Assembly: GCA_016929395.1 (NCBI GenBank)
Contig: JAFGIX010000030.1
Span: 1-52,157 of the forward strand
Direction: 5' to 3'
Length of the DNA: 52,157 bases
Source of the DNA: Candidatus Zymogenus saltonus
GTDB lineage: Bacteria > Desulfobacterota > Zymogenia > Zymogenales > Zymogenaceae
The notes under the pieces were generated by a model. The model searched no databases. It was not told the DNA's origin and worked only from the letters and a program-made list of their open reading frames with translations. A program made the position numbers and the translations under genes. This document shows, in pieces, positions 26,764 to 35,386 of the stretch; within the stretch, counting starts at the first letter, position 1; each line of letters opens with the position of its first letter.

Positions 26764-29700
26764 ATGGTGAAACTTAAGATTGAAGATTTTCAGAAGATAA
26801 GGGATGACATATTGAAGAGCATGTCCCAAAGAGAAGAGGGGATGAGGGCTCAGAGCTTGGTTAAGCCGGAAGCTCCTGATGTTGAACCCGGCGAAGTCGA
26901 AGCTGTTGCCGTAACCCCCGAGGTCTTGAAAGAGGGCCGATTCGACCTGCTGATATGCGGCGGGACCGGCTGTCACTCTTCCGGGAGCATAAAGATCAGA
27001 GAGAGACTTTTGAAAGAGATCGAGGACAGGGGGCTCTCGGAGAAGGTCAGGGTGGTGGAGACCGGGTGTAACGGTTTTTGCGCTCAAGGGCCGATAATGG
27101 TGGTCTATCCGGGGGGGATTTTTTATCAGCTCCTCACCCCCGAGGACATGCCCGAGCTGATCGACGAGCACATCGTGAACGGACGTCTCGTGGAGAGGCT
27201 GATGTATCTGGACCCCATCGAGAAGAAGCATCTACCGAGGATGAAAGATATATCTTTCTTCAAACATCAGGAGCTGAGGGTTCTTCGGAACAGGGGCCTA
27301 ATCGCCGCCGAAAAGATCGACGAGTATATCGCGAGGGACGGCTATACGGCCATGATCAAGGCCTTTACTAAGATGACCCCCAAAGAGATCGTCTCCGAGG
27401 TAAAGGACTCGGGTCTCAGGGGACGCGGCGGTGGGGGCTTCATAACCGGACTGAAGTGGGAGCTCTGCAGCAGGTCCGAGGGTGACGTCAAATTTGTCAT
27501 CTGCAACGCCGATGAGGGCGACCCGGGAGCGTTCATGGACAGAAGCGTTCTCGAGGCCGATCCCCATGCGGTCCTTGAGGGGATGATGATAGCCGCAAAG
27601 GCGATCGGCGCCCATAAGGGCTATATCTACTGCAGGGCCGAGTATCCGCTGGCGATAACCAGGCTGACAATCGCCATCGAGCAGGCCGCAAACTACGGAC
27701 TTTTGGGTAAGGATGTCCTTGGCACCGGCTTCGACTTCGATATCGAGATCTGTCAGGGCGCCGGCGCCTTCGTCTGCGGGGAGGAGACGGCCCTCATGCG
27801 CTCCATCGAGGGAAAGAGGGGCGAGCCGCGTCCCCGGCCCCCGTTTCCCGCCATAAAGGGGCTCTGGGACAGCCCGTCGGTGCTCAACAACGTAGAGACA
27901 TTCGCAAACGTCCCATCCATCATAAATCACGGGGCGAAGTGGTACCGCTCTATGGGGACGGAGAGGAGCCCGGGAACCAAGATCTTCGCACTTACCGGAA
28001 ACGTGAACAGGGTCGGCCTCGTGGAGGTCGAGATGGGGATACCTCTCGGAAATATCATCTACGACATCGGCGGCGGTATTCCGAACGATAAAAAATTCAA
28101 GGCCGCGCAGATAGGCGGCCCGTCGGGCGGGTGTATCCCCAGGGAACACCTGAATGTGCCCATAGACTTCGAGTCCTTGACGGAGCTGGGCGCGATAATG
28201 GGTTCCGGCGGATTGATAGTCATGGACGAGGATACCTGTATGGTGGATATGGCTCGCTTCTTCCTCGAGTTCGTCCAGGAGGAGTCGTGCGGAAAATGCA
28301 CCCCCTGCAGGGTCGGAACAAAGCGTATGTTGGAGATCCTGACTAATATATGCCAAGGAAAGGGGAAAGAGGGCGACATAGAGAGATTGATCGATCTGGG
28401 CGAGACCATAAGGGACACCTCACTGTGCGCACTGGGACAGACCGCCCCGAATCCGGTCCTTTCGACGATAAGATATTTCCGCGACGAATACGTGGCCCAC
28501 ATTCGGGACAAAAAGTGTGTCGCCGGAGTCTGCCCCGATTTGGTGAGGGCGCCCTGCCAGAACGCCTGTCCTGCTGGAGTCGACGCCCCTGGATACATCT
28601 CCCTTATCGGGGAAAAGCGCTACGACGAGGCGATTCTACTCCACAGGGAGAGAAATCCGCTCGCCGCGATCTGTTCGCGCGTCTGCTTCCACCCCTGCGA
28701 GGATAAATGCCGAAGGGGATCTTTGGATTCACCCGTGGCCATTCGCCGCATAAAGAGGTTTATGGCCGACAAGGATAAAAACTTCAAGATTCCCGAGGTG
28801 CGCGTGAATGAACAAAACGCCAAGAAAAAGATAGGAATCATCGGCTCCGGACCCGCCGGACTGTCGTGTGCCTATTTTCTTGCCCGCCTGGGCTATAAAC
28901 CCACGATCTTCGAGGCCGAGTCTAAGCCCGGGGGAATGCTCCTGCAGGGAATTCCGGCCTACAGACTTCCGAGGGATATCCTCAAAAAGGAGATCAAGAT
29001 GATCGAGGATATGGGAGTCGATATCAAGACCGATGTCAGACTGGGGAAGGACATTACTCTTGAAGGCCTGCGTGATCAGGGATACGACGCCGTCTTCATC
29101 GGTGTGGGGGCGCCCACGGGGAGCCTTATGAAGGTGAAGGGCGAGGATACCCAGGGTGTAATAGACGGAATCGGCTTTCTGCGTCAGTTCAATATGACGG
29201 GGAAGGCCCAGGCAGGCAAGAACGTTATAGTCATAGGCGGAGGCAATGCGGCCGTGGACGCCGCCCGTACGGCTCTACGGCTCGGTGCGGAGTCCGTCAC
29301 GATAGCCTACCGTCGAACGAGGGAGGAGATGCCGGCCTACAAAGACGAGGTCGAGGAGGCGGAGCGCGAGGGCGTTAAGTTGAGGCTTTTGATGGCTCCC
29401 GACGGGGTAGTCGCCGGCAAGGACGGCCGTGTAAAGGGGATGACGTTCAAGCAGATGGAGCTCGGCGAGTTTGACAAAAGCGGGCGGCGGCGTCCCGTGC
29501 CGATAAAGGACGCAGACCTCTTCATAGAGGCGGATCAGATAATCGCCGCTATAGGCCAGACACTGAACCCGGAGGAGATGCTCGACAAAACCAAGCCCAA
29601 GCTTAATAAGTGGGACTATTTCGAGGTGAATCCGATTACGGGTCAGACATCGATAGAGTGGGTATTCGCCGGCGGCGATGCGGTTACCGGGCCCTCCTCC

Positions 29701-30006
29701 GTAACGGAGGCCGTGGGTCAGGGCGAGAGGGCCGCCTTCGGGATAGACCTTTTCCTGACCGGAGCCGATCACGCATTCTGGAGAGTGTACAAGGAGTCGG
29801 ATGTGTTCTTTGACCCGGAGGCGGACCCCAAAGATTACCCGCGCGCCGAAACCAAACTCCTGGATGTGTCCAAGCGCAAAAAGAATTTTAAAGAGGTAGA
29901 GCTTGCCTGCGCCGAGAAGGTCGCCATATGCGAGGCGAAGAGATGTCTTCGCTGCGATTACAGAGAAAAAGAGGAGGTTACACAAAATGCTGCATCTAAC
30001 TATTAA
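26764..30006 (+). CDS. hydB: [FeFe] hydrogenase subunit HydB (NuoF-like) fused to GltD-like FAD/NAD(P)H module
   Basis: The protein has 1080 residues against about 600-630 for usual HydB. Residues 60-150 form a thioredoxin-like [2Fe-2S] domain (Cys65, 70, 102, 106). Residues 165-580 form the NuoF core with the FMN/NADH motif GRGGGGFITGLKW and a [4Fe-4S] site (CGKCTPC near 508-514, last Cys near 555). Residues 590-1080 add a glutamate synthase small-subunit-like domain: cysteine-rich linker (APCQNACP, CSRVCFHPCEDKC), FAD motif GIIGSGPAGLSCAY near 692, and a second nucleotide motif VIVIGGGNAAVDAA near 821. The complex should couple NADH and ferredoxin to H2 by flavin-based bifurcation; the extra module may add an NADPH site. 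hydA overlaps its 3' end by 20 bases. Confidence 0.93.
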   Translation: MVKLKIEDFQKIRDDILKSMSQREEGMRAQSLVKPEAPDVEPGEVEAVAVTPEVLKEGRFDLLICGGTGCHSSGSIKIRERLLKEIEDRGLSEKVRVVETGCNGFCAQGPIMVVYPGGIFYQLLTPEDMPELIDEHIVNGRLVERLMYLDPIEKKHLPRMKDISFFKHQELRVLRNRGLIAAEKIDEYIARDGYTAMIKAFTKMTPKEIVSEVKDSGLRGRGGGGFITGLKWELCSRSEGDVKFVICNADEGDPGAFMDRSVLEADPHAVLEGMMIAAKAIGAHKGYIYCRAEYPLAITRLTIAIEQAANYGLLGKDVLGTGFDFDIEICQGAGAFVCGEETALMRSIEGKRGEPRPRPPFPAIKGLWDSPSVLNNVETFANVPSIINHGAKWYRSMGTERSPGTKIFALTGNVNRVGLVEVEMGIPLGNIIYDIGGGIPNDKKFKAAQIGGPSGGCIPREHLNVPIDFESLTELGAIMGSGGLIVMDEDTCMVDMARFFLEFVQEESCGKCTPCRVGTKRMLEILTNICQGKGKEGDIERLIDLGETIRDTSLCALGQTAPNPVLSTIRYFRDEYVAHIRDKKCVAGVCPDLVRAPCQNACPAGVDAPGYISLIGEKRYDEAILLHRERNPLAAICSRVCFHPCEDKCRRGSLDSPVAIRRIKRFMADKDKNFKIPEVRVNEQNAKKKIGIIGSGPAGLSCAYFLARLGYKPTIFEAESKPGGMLLQGIPAYRLPRDILKKEIKMIEDMGVDIKTDVRLGKDITLEGLRDQGYDAVFIGVGAPTGSLMKVKGEDTQGVIDGIGFLRQFNMTGKAQAGKNVIVIGGGNAAVDAARTALRLGAESVTIAYRRTREEMPAYKDEVEEAEREGVKLRLLMAPDGVVAGKDGRVKGMTFKQMELGEFDKSGRRRPVPIKDADLFIEADQIIAAIGQTLNPEEMLDKTKPKLNKWDYFEVNPITGQTSIEWVFAGGDAVTGPSSVTEAVGQGERAAFGIDLFLTGADHAFWRVYKESDVFFDPEADPKDYPRAETKLLDVSKRKKNFKEVELACAEKVAICEAKRCLRCDYREKEEVTQNAASNY

Positions 30007-31759
30007 TGATATTTCGGTTGAGGTTCCGGAGGGCACGACCATCCTCGAAGCCGCTAAAGGCTCCGGCATACACATCCCCTCATTGTGCTATATGAAGGAC
30101 CTCACGCCTATTGGGGCATGCCGCGTTTGTCTTGTCGAAGTCGAAGGGGCAAAGACGCTTGTGGCCTCCTGTATAACCCCCGCAAGAGATGGAATGAAGG
30201 TATATACAAAGACCGCGAGGGTTAGAAACGCCCGGCGCAACGTGGTGGAGCTCCTGCTCTCCGAACATATAGGAGAGTGTCAAACGTGCGACAGGAACTA
30301 CGACTGCGAGCTGCAGGCCGTCGCCCGGGAGCTTGGGGTCAGGGATATTGCGTATCCGGGGGAAAAGGGCAGGCAGTTGATCGATAAAAGCACCCCGGCG
30401 CTGGTACGGGATACGGGCAAGTGCATAAAGTGTCGGCGTTGTGTCACCGTGTGCGGGGAGGTCCAGGGAGTATCGGCCCTCTTCCCCCAGGAGCGCGGTT
30501 TTGACACGGTCATCGGCCCCGCCTTTGCCCTGGAGCTCGACGACATCGTCTGCGTACAGTGCGGTCAGTGCTCGGCGGTCTGTCCCGTTGGGGCGATCAG
30601 CGAGAAAAACCAGATAGGCGAGGTCTGGGCGGCGCTGGACGACCCGGACAAGCACGTTGTGGTTCAGACGGCCCCAGCCATTCGCGCCGCCCTGGGCGAA
30701 TGCTTCGACAACCCCCCGGGAACCCTTGTTACCGGAAAGATGGTCTCCGCGCTCAGGAGAATCGGCTTTGACGCCGTGTTCGACACCAACTTCGCGGCGG
30801 ATTTAACCATCATGGAAGAGGGGACGGAGCTTCTGACCCGTCTTAAAACGGCGCTGGTCGACAAAAAAAAGGTCGCCCTGCCGATGTTCACGAGCTGCTC
30901 TCCCGGCTGGATCAAATACATAGAACACTTTTACCCCGATATGCTCGCGAACGTATCCACATGCAAATCGCCCCAGCAGATGTTCGGTGCGGTCGCCAAG
31001 ACCTACTATGCCGAAAAGCTGAATAAAAAGCCCGAGGATATATTCGTGGTGTCCATCATGCCGTGCACTGCTAAGAAGTACGAATGCCAGCGGCCCGAGA
31101 TGAACGACAGCGGCGTTAGGGATGTAGACGTTGTGTTGACCACAAGAGAACTCGGCCGTATGATCAAGGAGGCCGGCATAGACTTTAATTCTCTCCCCGA
31201 CGACAAAATGGACGCGCCGCTGGGAATGTCCTCCGGAGCGGCCGACATCTTTGCGAATACGGGCGGCGTTATGGAGGCGGCTCTCAGGACGGCCTACGAG
31301 ATTGTAACGGGCAAATCACTGCCGTTTGAGAATCTCCATGTCAAAGATATAGTGGGACTCGAAGGCGTCAAAGAGGCGTCCGTCACGATCTCCGAGACCG
31401 TCCCTGAGTGGTCTTTCCTGAAAGGGGCGACCTTGAACGTGGCTGTCGCCCACGGCCTGGGAAATGCAAGGAAGGTGATCGAGAGGGTCAGGGCAAAAGA
31501 GGCGGATTACCACTTCATAGAAATTATGGCCTGCCCGGGCGGGTGCATAGGTGGAGGCGGCCAACCGCGCATGACCACAAAAGAGACCCGACTGGCCAGA
31601 ATCAACGCAATATACCGCGAAGACGAGGGGAAGAAATTGAGGAAGTCTCACGAGAATCCCGAGATAAAACAGATTTACGATGAGTTTTTGAAAGAGCCGC
31701 TGGGCAAGAAATCCCATAAACTGCTGCACACAAAGTACACGCCCAGAACGAGGGTTTAG
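29987..31759 (+). CDS. hydA: [FeFe] hydrogenase catalytic subunit HydA
   Basis: The 590-residue protein has, in order, a plant-type [2Fe-2S] domain (cysteines from about 33 to 60), a His-Cys3 [4Fe-4S] site (HIGECQTCDRNYDC near 92-105), two [4Fe-4S] ferredoxin motifs (CIKCRRCVTVC and CVQCGQCSAVC), and the H-cluster domain. The latter shows L1 (TSCSPGW near 301), L2 (MPCTAKKYE near 358) and L3 (MACPGGCIGGGGQP near 513). It reduces protons or oxidises H2 and fits group A3 with HydB and HydC. I chose ATG 29987 because GAGGAGG lies 9 bases before it and relatives start at MLHLTIND. L1 has Ser where the usual motif has the second Cys. Maturation genes hydEFG are not in the window. Confidence 0.95.
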   Translation: MLHLTINDISVEVPEGTTILEAAKGSGIHIPSLCYMKDLTPIGACRVCLVEVEGAKTLVASCITPARDGMKVYTKTARVRNARRNVVELLLSEHIGECQTCDRNYDCELQAVARELGVRDIAYPGEKGRQLIDKSTPALVRDTGKCIKCRRCVTVCGEVQGVSALFPQERGFDTVIGPAFALELDDIVCVQCGQCSAVCPVGAISEKNQIGEVWAALDDPDKHVVVQTAPAIRAALGECFDNPPGTLVTGKMVSALRRIGFDAVFDTNFAADLTIMEEGTELLTRLKTALVDKKKVALPMFTSCSPGWIKYIEHFYPDMLANVSTCKSPQQMFGAVAKTYYAEKLNKKPEDIFVVSIMPCTAKKYECQRPEMNDSGVRDVDVVLTTRELGRMIKEAGIDFNSLPDDKMDAPLGMSSGAADIFANTGGVMEAALRTAYEIVTGKSLPFENLHVKDIVGLEGVKEASVTISETVPEWSFLKGATLNVAVAHGLGNARKVIERVRAKEADYHFIEIMACPGGCIGGGGQPRMTTKETRLARINAIYREDEGKKLRKSHENPEIKQIYDEFLKEPLGKKSHKLLHTKYTPRTRV

Positions 31760-31829
31760 CAAAAGGCGGGAAGCCAAAGGGAGGCGCCAATAATCGGGAT
31801 GCGGTGAAAAGAGGGTGGGTGCGAGCGTC

Positions 31830-31948
31830 GGATGGGAGATGATAGTTGGAAGGGCGGACGGAAGGTGATTGTTGGAAGGGTGGATGGGGGATGAAGGGAT
31901 GGACGGGAGATGATAGTTGGATGAATGGACTGGAGATGATAGTCTGAA
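31830..31948. repeat. 26-bp purine-rich tandem repeat, about 4.8 copies
   Basis: Units start GGATGGGAGATGATAGTTGG or a near variant at 31830, 31856, 31882, 31901 and 31927. All are 26 bp except the third, which is shortened to 19 bp, and the incomplete last. It lies 70 bases after hydA and does not encode a credible protein. The rest of 31760-32353 has no gene. Confidence 0.85.
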
Positions 31949-32094
31949 ACCACGATTTTTTCGCGATCAGCGCGATCAGTTATAAATCCGACATAAGCTT
32001 GAAATCAAAAACATTTGTGGCTCTTGGAACTGAAGTTGTTTTAAGCGGAATATGGCAGGTGTTTCTTGTTAAATGTTTTTGACGATTCAAGCGA

Positions 32095-32130
32095 AGCGGG
32101 AAATCTTAAAGAGATTTCCCGCTTTTTTTT
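32095..32130 (+). terminator. Strong Rho-independent terminator after hydrogenase operon
   Basis: AGCGGGAAATCT (32095-32106) pairs perfectly with AGATTTCCCGCT (32112-32123) round a TAAAG loop and runs into eight T. Two further GCCGCG-T-run phrases follow at once. It is the first clear terminator downstream of hydA, some 335 bases after its stop. Confidence 0.9.
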
Positions 32131-32353
32131 GCCGCGTTTTTTTTTGCCGCGCTTTTTTTGATAGATCAATAGAATAGAGATCAAAGATTGTTCACCGGAA
32201 TAATGGAATCACAAACAGTTATCCCCGCATCATAGAGCGGCAAGGCGGCGGCTTTACCACCGACAACGGCGGGGCGTTCCCCCGTTCCCCTCTCCCCGTC
32301 AACCCTTAAAAGAGTACCAATGCATAGACGATCAATGAACGGGGGGGAAGCCT

Positions 32354-32749
32354 CTATTTCTTTCTTCTCTCAAATGCCGACTCGATTGTTTTAATAAGCT
32401 CTTCCTTTTTCACCGTCTTTTGAAGGATAAACTCCGTCTTGAGCTCCTCGGGAGCGATCATGTCCAAATCCTGCTTGATTCCAAGGGTGGACAGGATAAT
32501 CCTGGGGATGTCCTTTATCTTCGCGTTTTCAGCGAGTCTCTGAATCATATTGAAGCCCTCGGTGTAGGAATCCATGATAACATCGATGATGATTAGGTCG
32601 GGGGCCTCCGATTCGGCCTTCTCGAGTCCCTCCACGCTGTTTTCCGCCTCAATGACTTGATATCCGTCCGATTCGAGAATCTTTCTGGTCGCCCGCCTGA
32701 AATCCTTGTCGTCGTCAACCAACAGTATCTTCTTCTCACTTTTTTCCAT
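32354..32749 (-). CDS. Single-domain response regulator (right of hydrogenase operon)
   Basis: The 131-residue protein is one receiver: VDDDKD at 11-16 and phospho-Asp56 in LIIIDVIM. The usual Lys-Pro is Lys-Thr (LQKTVKK near 109), which may alter the active-site loop. It aligns closely with the receiver at 25141 across the hydrogenase genes (shared KILES-GY-V-EA and PDL-I-D patterns). It is downstream of, and probably co-transcribed with, the receiver-kinase at 32933-34072, from which it would receive phosphate. No output domain is present. Confidence 0.9.
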   Translation of the reverse strand: MEKSEKKILLVDDDKDFRRATRKILESDGYQVIEAENSVEGLEKAESEAPDLIIIDVIMDSYTEGFNMIQRLAENAKIKDIPRIILSTLGIKQDLDMIAPEELKTEFILQKTVKKEELIKTIESAFERRKK

Positions 32750-32932
32750 CTCTGTTTCCCCCTCTAAAGTCTACAAGTTCATAAAGAAACCCAATTAATA
32801 ACCTTTGGACATCACTGAAAACCGCAAAGCCTCCCCTCTTTATTCAATTCTCTTAAATCCCCATTCCTATACCACCACCCCCCTACCCCCCCACCTCGAC
32901 TCCCCCTACTCTTACTCCCCCTGCCCACCGAT

Positions 32933-34072
32933 TTAACCCTTGAAGATCGGCAGATAAACCGTAAAAGTGCTTCCCTCCCCGTATTTGCTCTTGACCTCGA
33001 TCGTTCCGCCGTGTGCCTCGACGAATTTTTTTGTAATGGAGAGTCCCAGCCCCGTTCCCTCTATGTCTTTTGTTTCCTCCGACTTGACCCGATAAAACCT
33101 GTCGAAGATCGATGGCATATCCTTCTCCGGTATTCCGATACCGCTGTCCTCAAAAGATATAAAGCAGTTCTCCTCGCCGTAACCGACGGTTATCGTTATC
33201 TTTCCCGAGTCGCGGTTGTATTTTACCGCGTTCGAGATCAGGTTCGCAAACACCTCGCCGATGACCCGCACACTTCCATATACCGGCGGATGATCATTTG
33301 GGCAGTCAAGCTTGATTTCGATATTACGCTCCTTAATAAAGGGCATCAGGAACTCGACGCGCTCATTGAGCACCTTCACGATATCGATCGGCTTGAAATC
33401 GCTTCTGGCCTTCTTGGGGTCAAACTGGGCGAAGACGAGCCAGTCCTTTATCGAATCAATCAACTCGCTGAGGCGTATATAAGAGCGCTCGAGGAGCTCG
33501 CGGGTCTCACCCGAGATTTCACCCGTAATATTTCCCAGAACCACCTCAAGATATTTATTTATTGCTATCAACGGCGTCTGAAGCTGATGGGATATAATAG
33601 AGATGAAGAATTCCGACTGGATCCTCTTCTCCCTCTCAATGGCCTCCTTTTCCGCGGCAAGCCTTCCTGCCTCCTGACCACGCTGAACGGTCAAAAGGAT
33701 CTTTTCCGGGGAGACCGGCTTTGCCAGAAAATCATAGGCCCCCCTTCTCATCGATTCCACCGCATACTCAACTGTCGCGGAATCGGTCAGGGCGACCTTA
33801 ACGATTTTGGGATCAATCCCGGTTATCTTCTCGAGGAGCTGAAGACCCTCGCCGCCCGGCGCCCCGATGTCCACGATAACCAAATCGGGCTTGAGGCTTC
33901 TTACCTTGTCAATCCCCGCCTCACTGTTTTCCGCAAGCTCCACCCTTAAGCCTTTCGTCGAGAATATATCGAGACACGAATCGCGAACGACTTTATCTTC
34001 ATCCATTATAAGGATTGTCGACTCCTCGCGAGATACTTCGTTTAAAACCGTTTTTTTCTCTCTATCCGCCAA
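32933..34072 (-). CDS. Receiver-histidine kinase hybrid (right of hydrogenase operon)
   Basis: The 379-residue protein has the same layout as the one at 23778: a receiver (acidic MDED at 23-26, phospho-Asp68, Lys in FLAKPV near 119), a helical linker, then a kinase. The H-box reads IISHQLQTPLIA (His162), with Gln where most kinases have Glu and Arg. The ATPase motifs NLISNAVKYN, DSGIGIPEKDMP and GTGLGLSITKKF are complete. The Glu after the phospho-His is thought to act as base in HisKA kinases, so the change may favour phosphatase or slow kinase activity. It is cytoplasmic and followed by a single-domain receiver. Confidence 0.92.
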   Translation of the reverse strand: MADREKKTVLNEVSREESTILIMDEDKVVRDSCLDIFSTKGLRVELAENSEAGIDKVRSLKPDLVIVDIGAPGGEGLQLLEKITGIDPKIVKVALTDSATVEYAVESMRRGAYDFLAKPVSPEKILLTVQRGQEAGRLAAEKEAIEREKRIQSEFFISIISHQLQTPLIAINKYLEVVLGNITGEISGETRELLERSYIRLSELIDSIKDWLVFAQFDPKKARSDFKPIDIVKVLNERVEFLMPFIKERNIEIKLDCPNDHPPVYGSVRVIGEVFANLISNAVKYNRDSGKITITVGYGEENCFISFEDSGIGIPEKDMPSIFDRFYRVKSEETKDIEGTGLGLSITKKFVEAHGGTIEVKSKYGEGSTFTVYLPIFKG

Positions 34073-34543
34073 TTATAAGGCTCCCTGATTGTTTTGAAAA
34101 TCCCGATATCCCTTGTTACAAAAATTATACTGCTATTCTTGCATTATTCAACAAAGAACTTTCTTAAATTCAATTTTTATAATCGCCTTTCAACAGGATA
34201 TTCTCCTTCACGGCATAAAGCCGTCGGTTCAAGGACCGACCTTTACTTTACCGGAAAGAAGACCGTCACACTATAACATCCTGCGATAACGTCCTAATAT
34301 AAGTATAAGAATTGTATTTCATCCTCTCGAGTATTCTCCCGCTTCGAAATTCCCTATATTCTAACATATCCTCCGTCACAATTTTAAGATAAATCGATAG
34401 CGGTCACAGACGGATGTTCGCTTTTTTGTGGGCAATTTTACTTACAATACTCTCTTTATCTCATGGATTAAAAAATCCAAAGCCGTTTGAGTTTATAAAG
34501 CAAAATGCCCTTATATTTACATGTTCCTCCGTTCGAAGAATTC
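34073..34543. other. Intergenic stretch with two small hairpins on the kinase leader side
   Basis: Read on the minus strand, GTCGGT...ACCGAC and ACGGC...GCCGT lie next to each other at about 34203-34229, some 130-160 bases before the receiver-kinase start. They could be leader structure. No gene is seen. Confidence 0.35.
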
Positions 34544-35386
34544 TTACAAAAATATCTGTATTATTGTAGTCAATCCCAATATTATCGTAACAATTCCTAT
34601 GATGATTTTCATGATTCTGCTTTTTACTATCTTTACCGTGTAAGCGGAAAACGGTACGGAAATAACCGCGCCGATTATAAGATAGGGAGCCAACAACCAA
34701 TCGATCACATCCTTTGTAAGGATGTATGCAGCTACGCCGACGATGCACGTAATCCCTTCCGCCAGCGAAGTTATAGCAACGGCGTTTTTTTCGCTGACTC
34801 CGGAAACCAGCTGCCCCCCTACAACTACGGGCCCGTAACCGCCGCCGCTGATCCCTTTGTTAAAGGAGGCTATCAGTCCAAGAATAGTGATCTTCTTCCA
34901 CGAGAATTTATACTCCTTGTTGATCGTAGCGATAATTACTATGCCGATTAAAAAGATCAGAATCCCTATATAAAGCTTGAGGTAAAACTTCGGCAAGTTT
35001 ATCGCGATAAAGACAGCGGCTACGGTCCCGACAACACTGCAGAGGGTTATGACTATGACAACTTTAAGACTCTGTGGAAATCCGAGTCTTATGCTGTTTA
35101 AAACCCCTATCTCTTTTAACGAGGAGTAAATCCTTTTAACGTTCATAGTTTTGGGTTTGAAATCGACATTGCCGATTGCGTGATGGGTAAATCCGGCCAA
35201 TAATCCCGTTATCAGCTCGGAGAGCAAAATAGAGGGAACAATTTGAAGGGGCTCATATCCCATAAGCAGCAGAAGCGGGGTCAAGGTCGTTCCGTAACCC
35301 ATGCCTAACGAAGAGTCAATGTATTCTGCAAGAAATGCCATTACTACAATGACTATTCCTATCTGTAATCCTAATTCTAAAAGCAC
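34544..35386 (-). CDS. TauE/SafE-family sulfite exporter-like permease
   Basis: The 280-residue protein has about eight membrane helices and the TauE/SafE pattern (AEYIDSSLGMGYGTTLTPLLLLMGY near 20-44 and FNKGISGGGYGPVVVGGQL in the second half, the two repeat halves of the family). Members are thought to export sulfite, sulfoacetate or similar small anions. It starts with GTG behind AAGGAG. Copy 3 of the 48-bp element lies about 200 bases upstream in the same direction, suggesting Pho-type control and a possible role in anion balance. Confidence 0.88.
   Translation of the reverse strand: MLLELGLQIGIVIVVMAFLAEYIDSSLGMGYGTTLTPLLLLMGYEPLQIVPSILLSELITGLLAGFTHHAIGNVDFKPKTMNVKRIYSSLKEIGVLNSIRLGFPQSLKVVIVITLCSVVGTVAAVFIAINLPKFYLKLYIGILIFLIGIVIIATINKEYKFSWKKITILGLIASFNKGISGGGYGPVVVGGQLVSGVSEKNAVAITSLAEGITCIVGVAAYILTKDVIDWLLAPYLIIGAVISVPFSAYTVKIVKSRIMKIIIGIVTIILGLTTIIQIFL

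Noticed and set aside
27298-28356. 352-codon open frame antisense to hydB
   Set aside because: Long antisense frames are expected opposite GC-rich genes; hydB is unmistakable by family motifs.
31756-31953. 65-codon minus-strand frame over the 26-bp repeats
   Set aside because: The protein is simply the translated repeat (Ser/Pro/Ile-rich), with no start signal.
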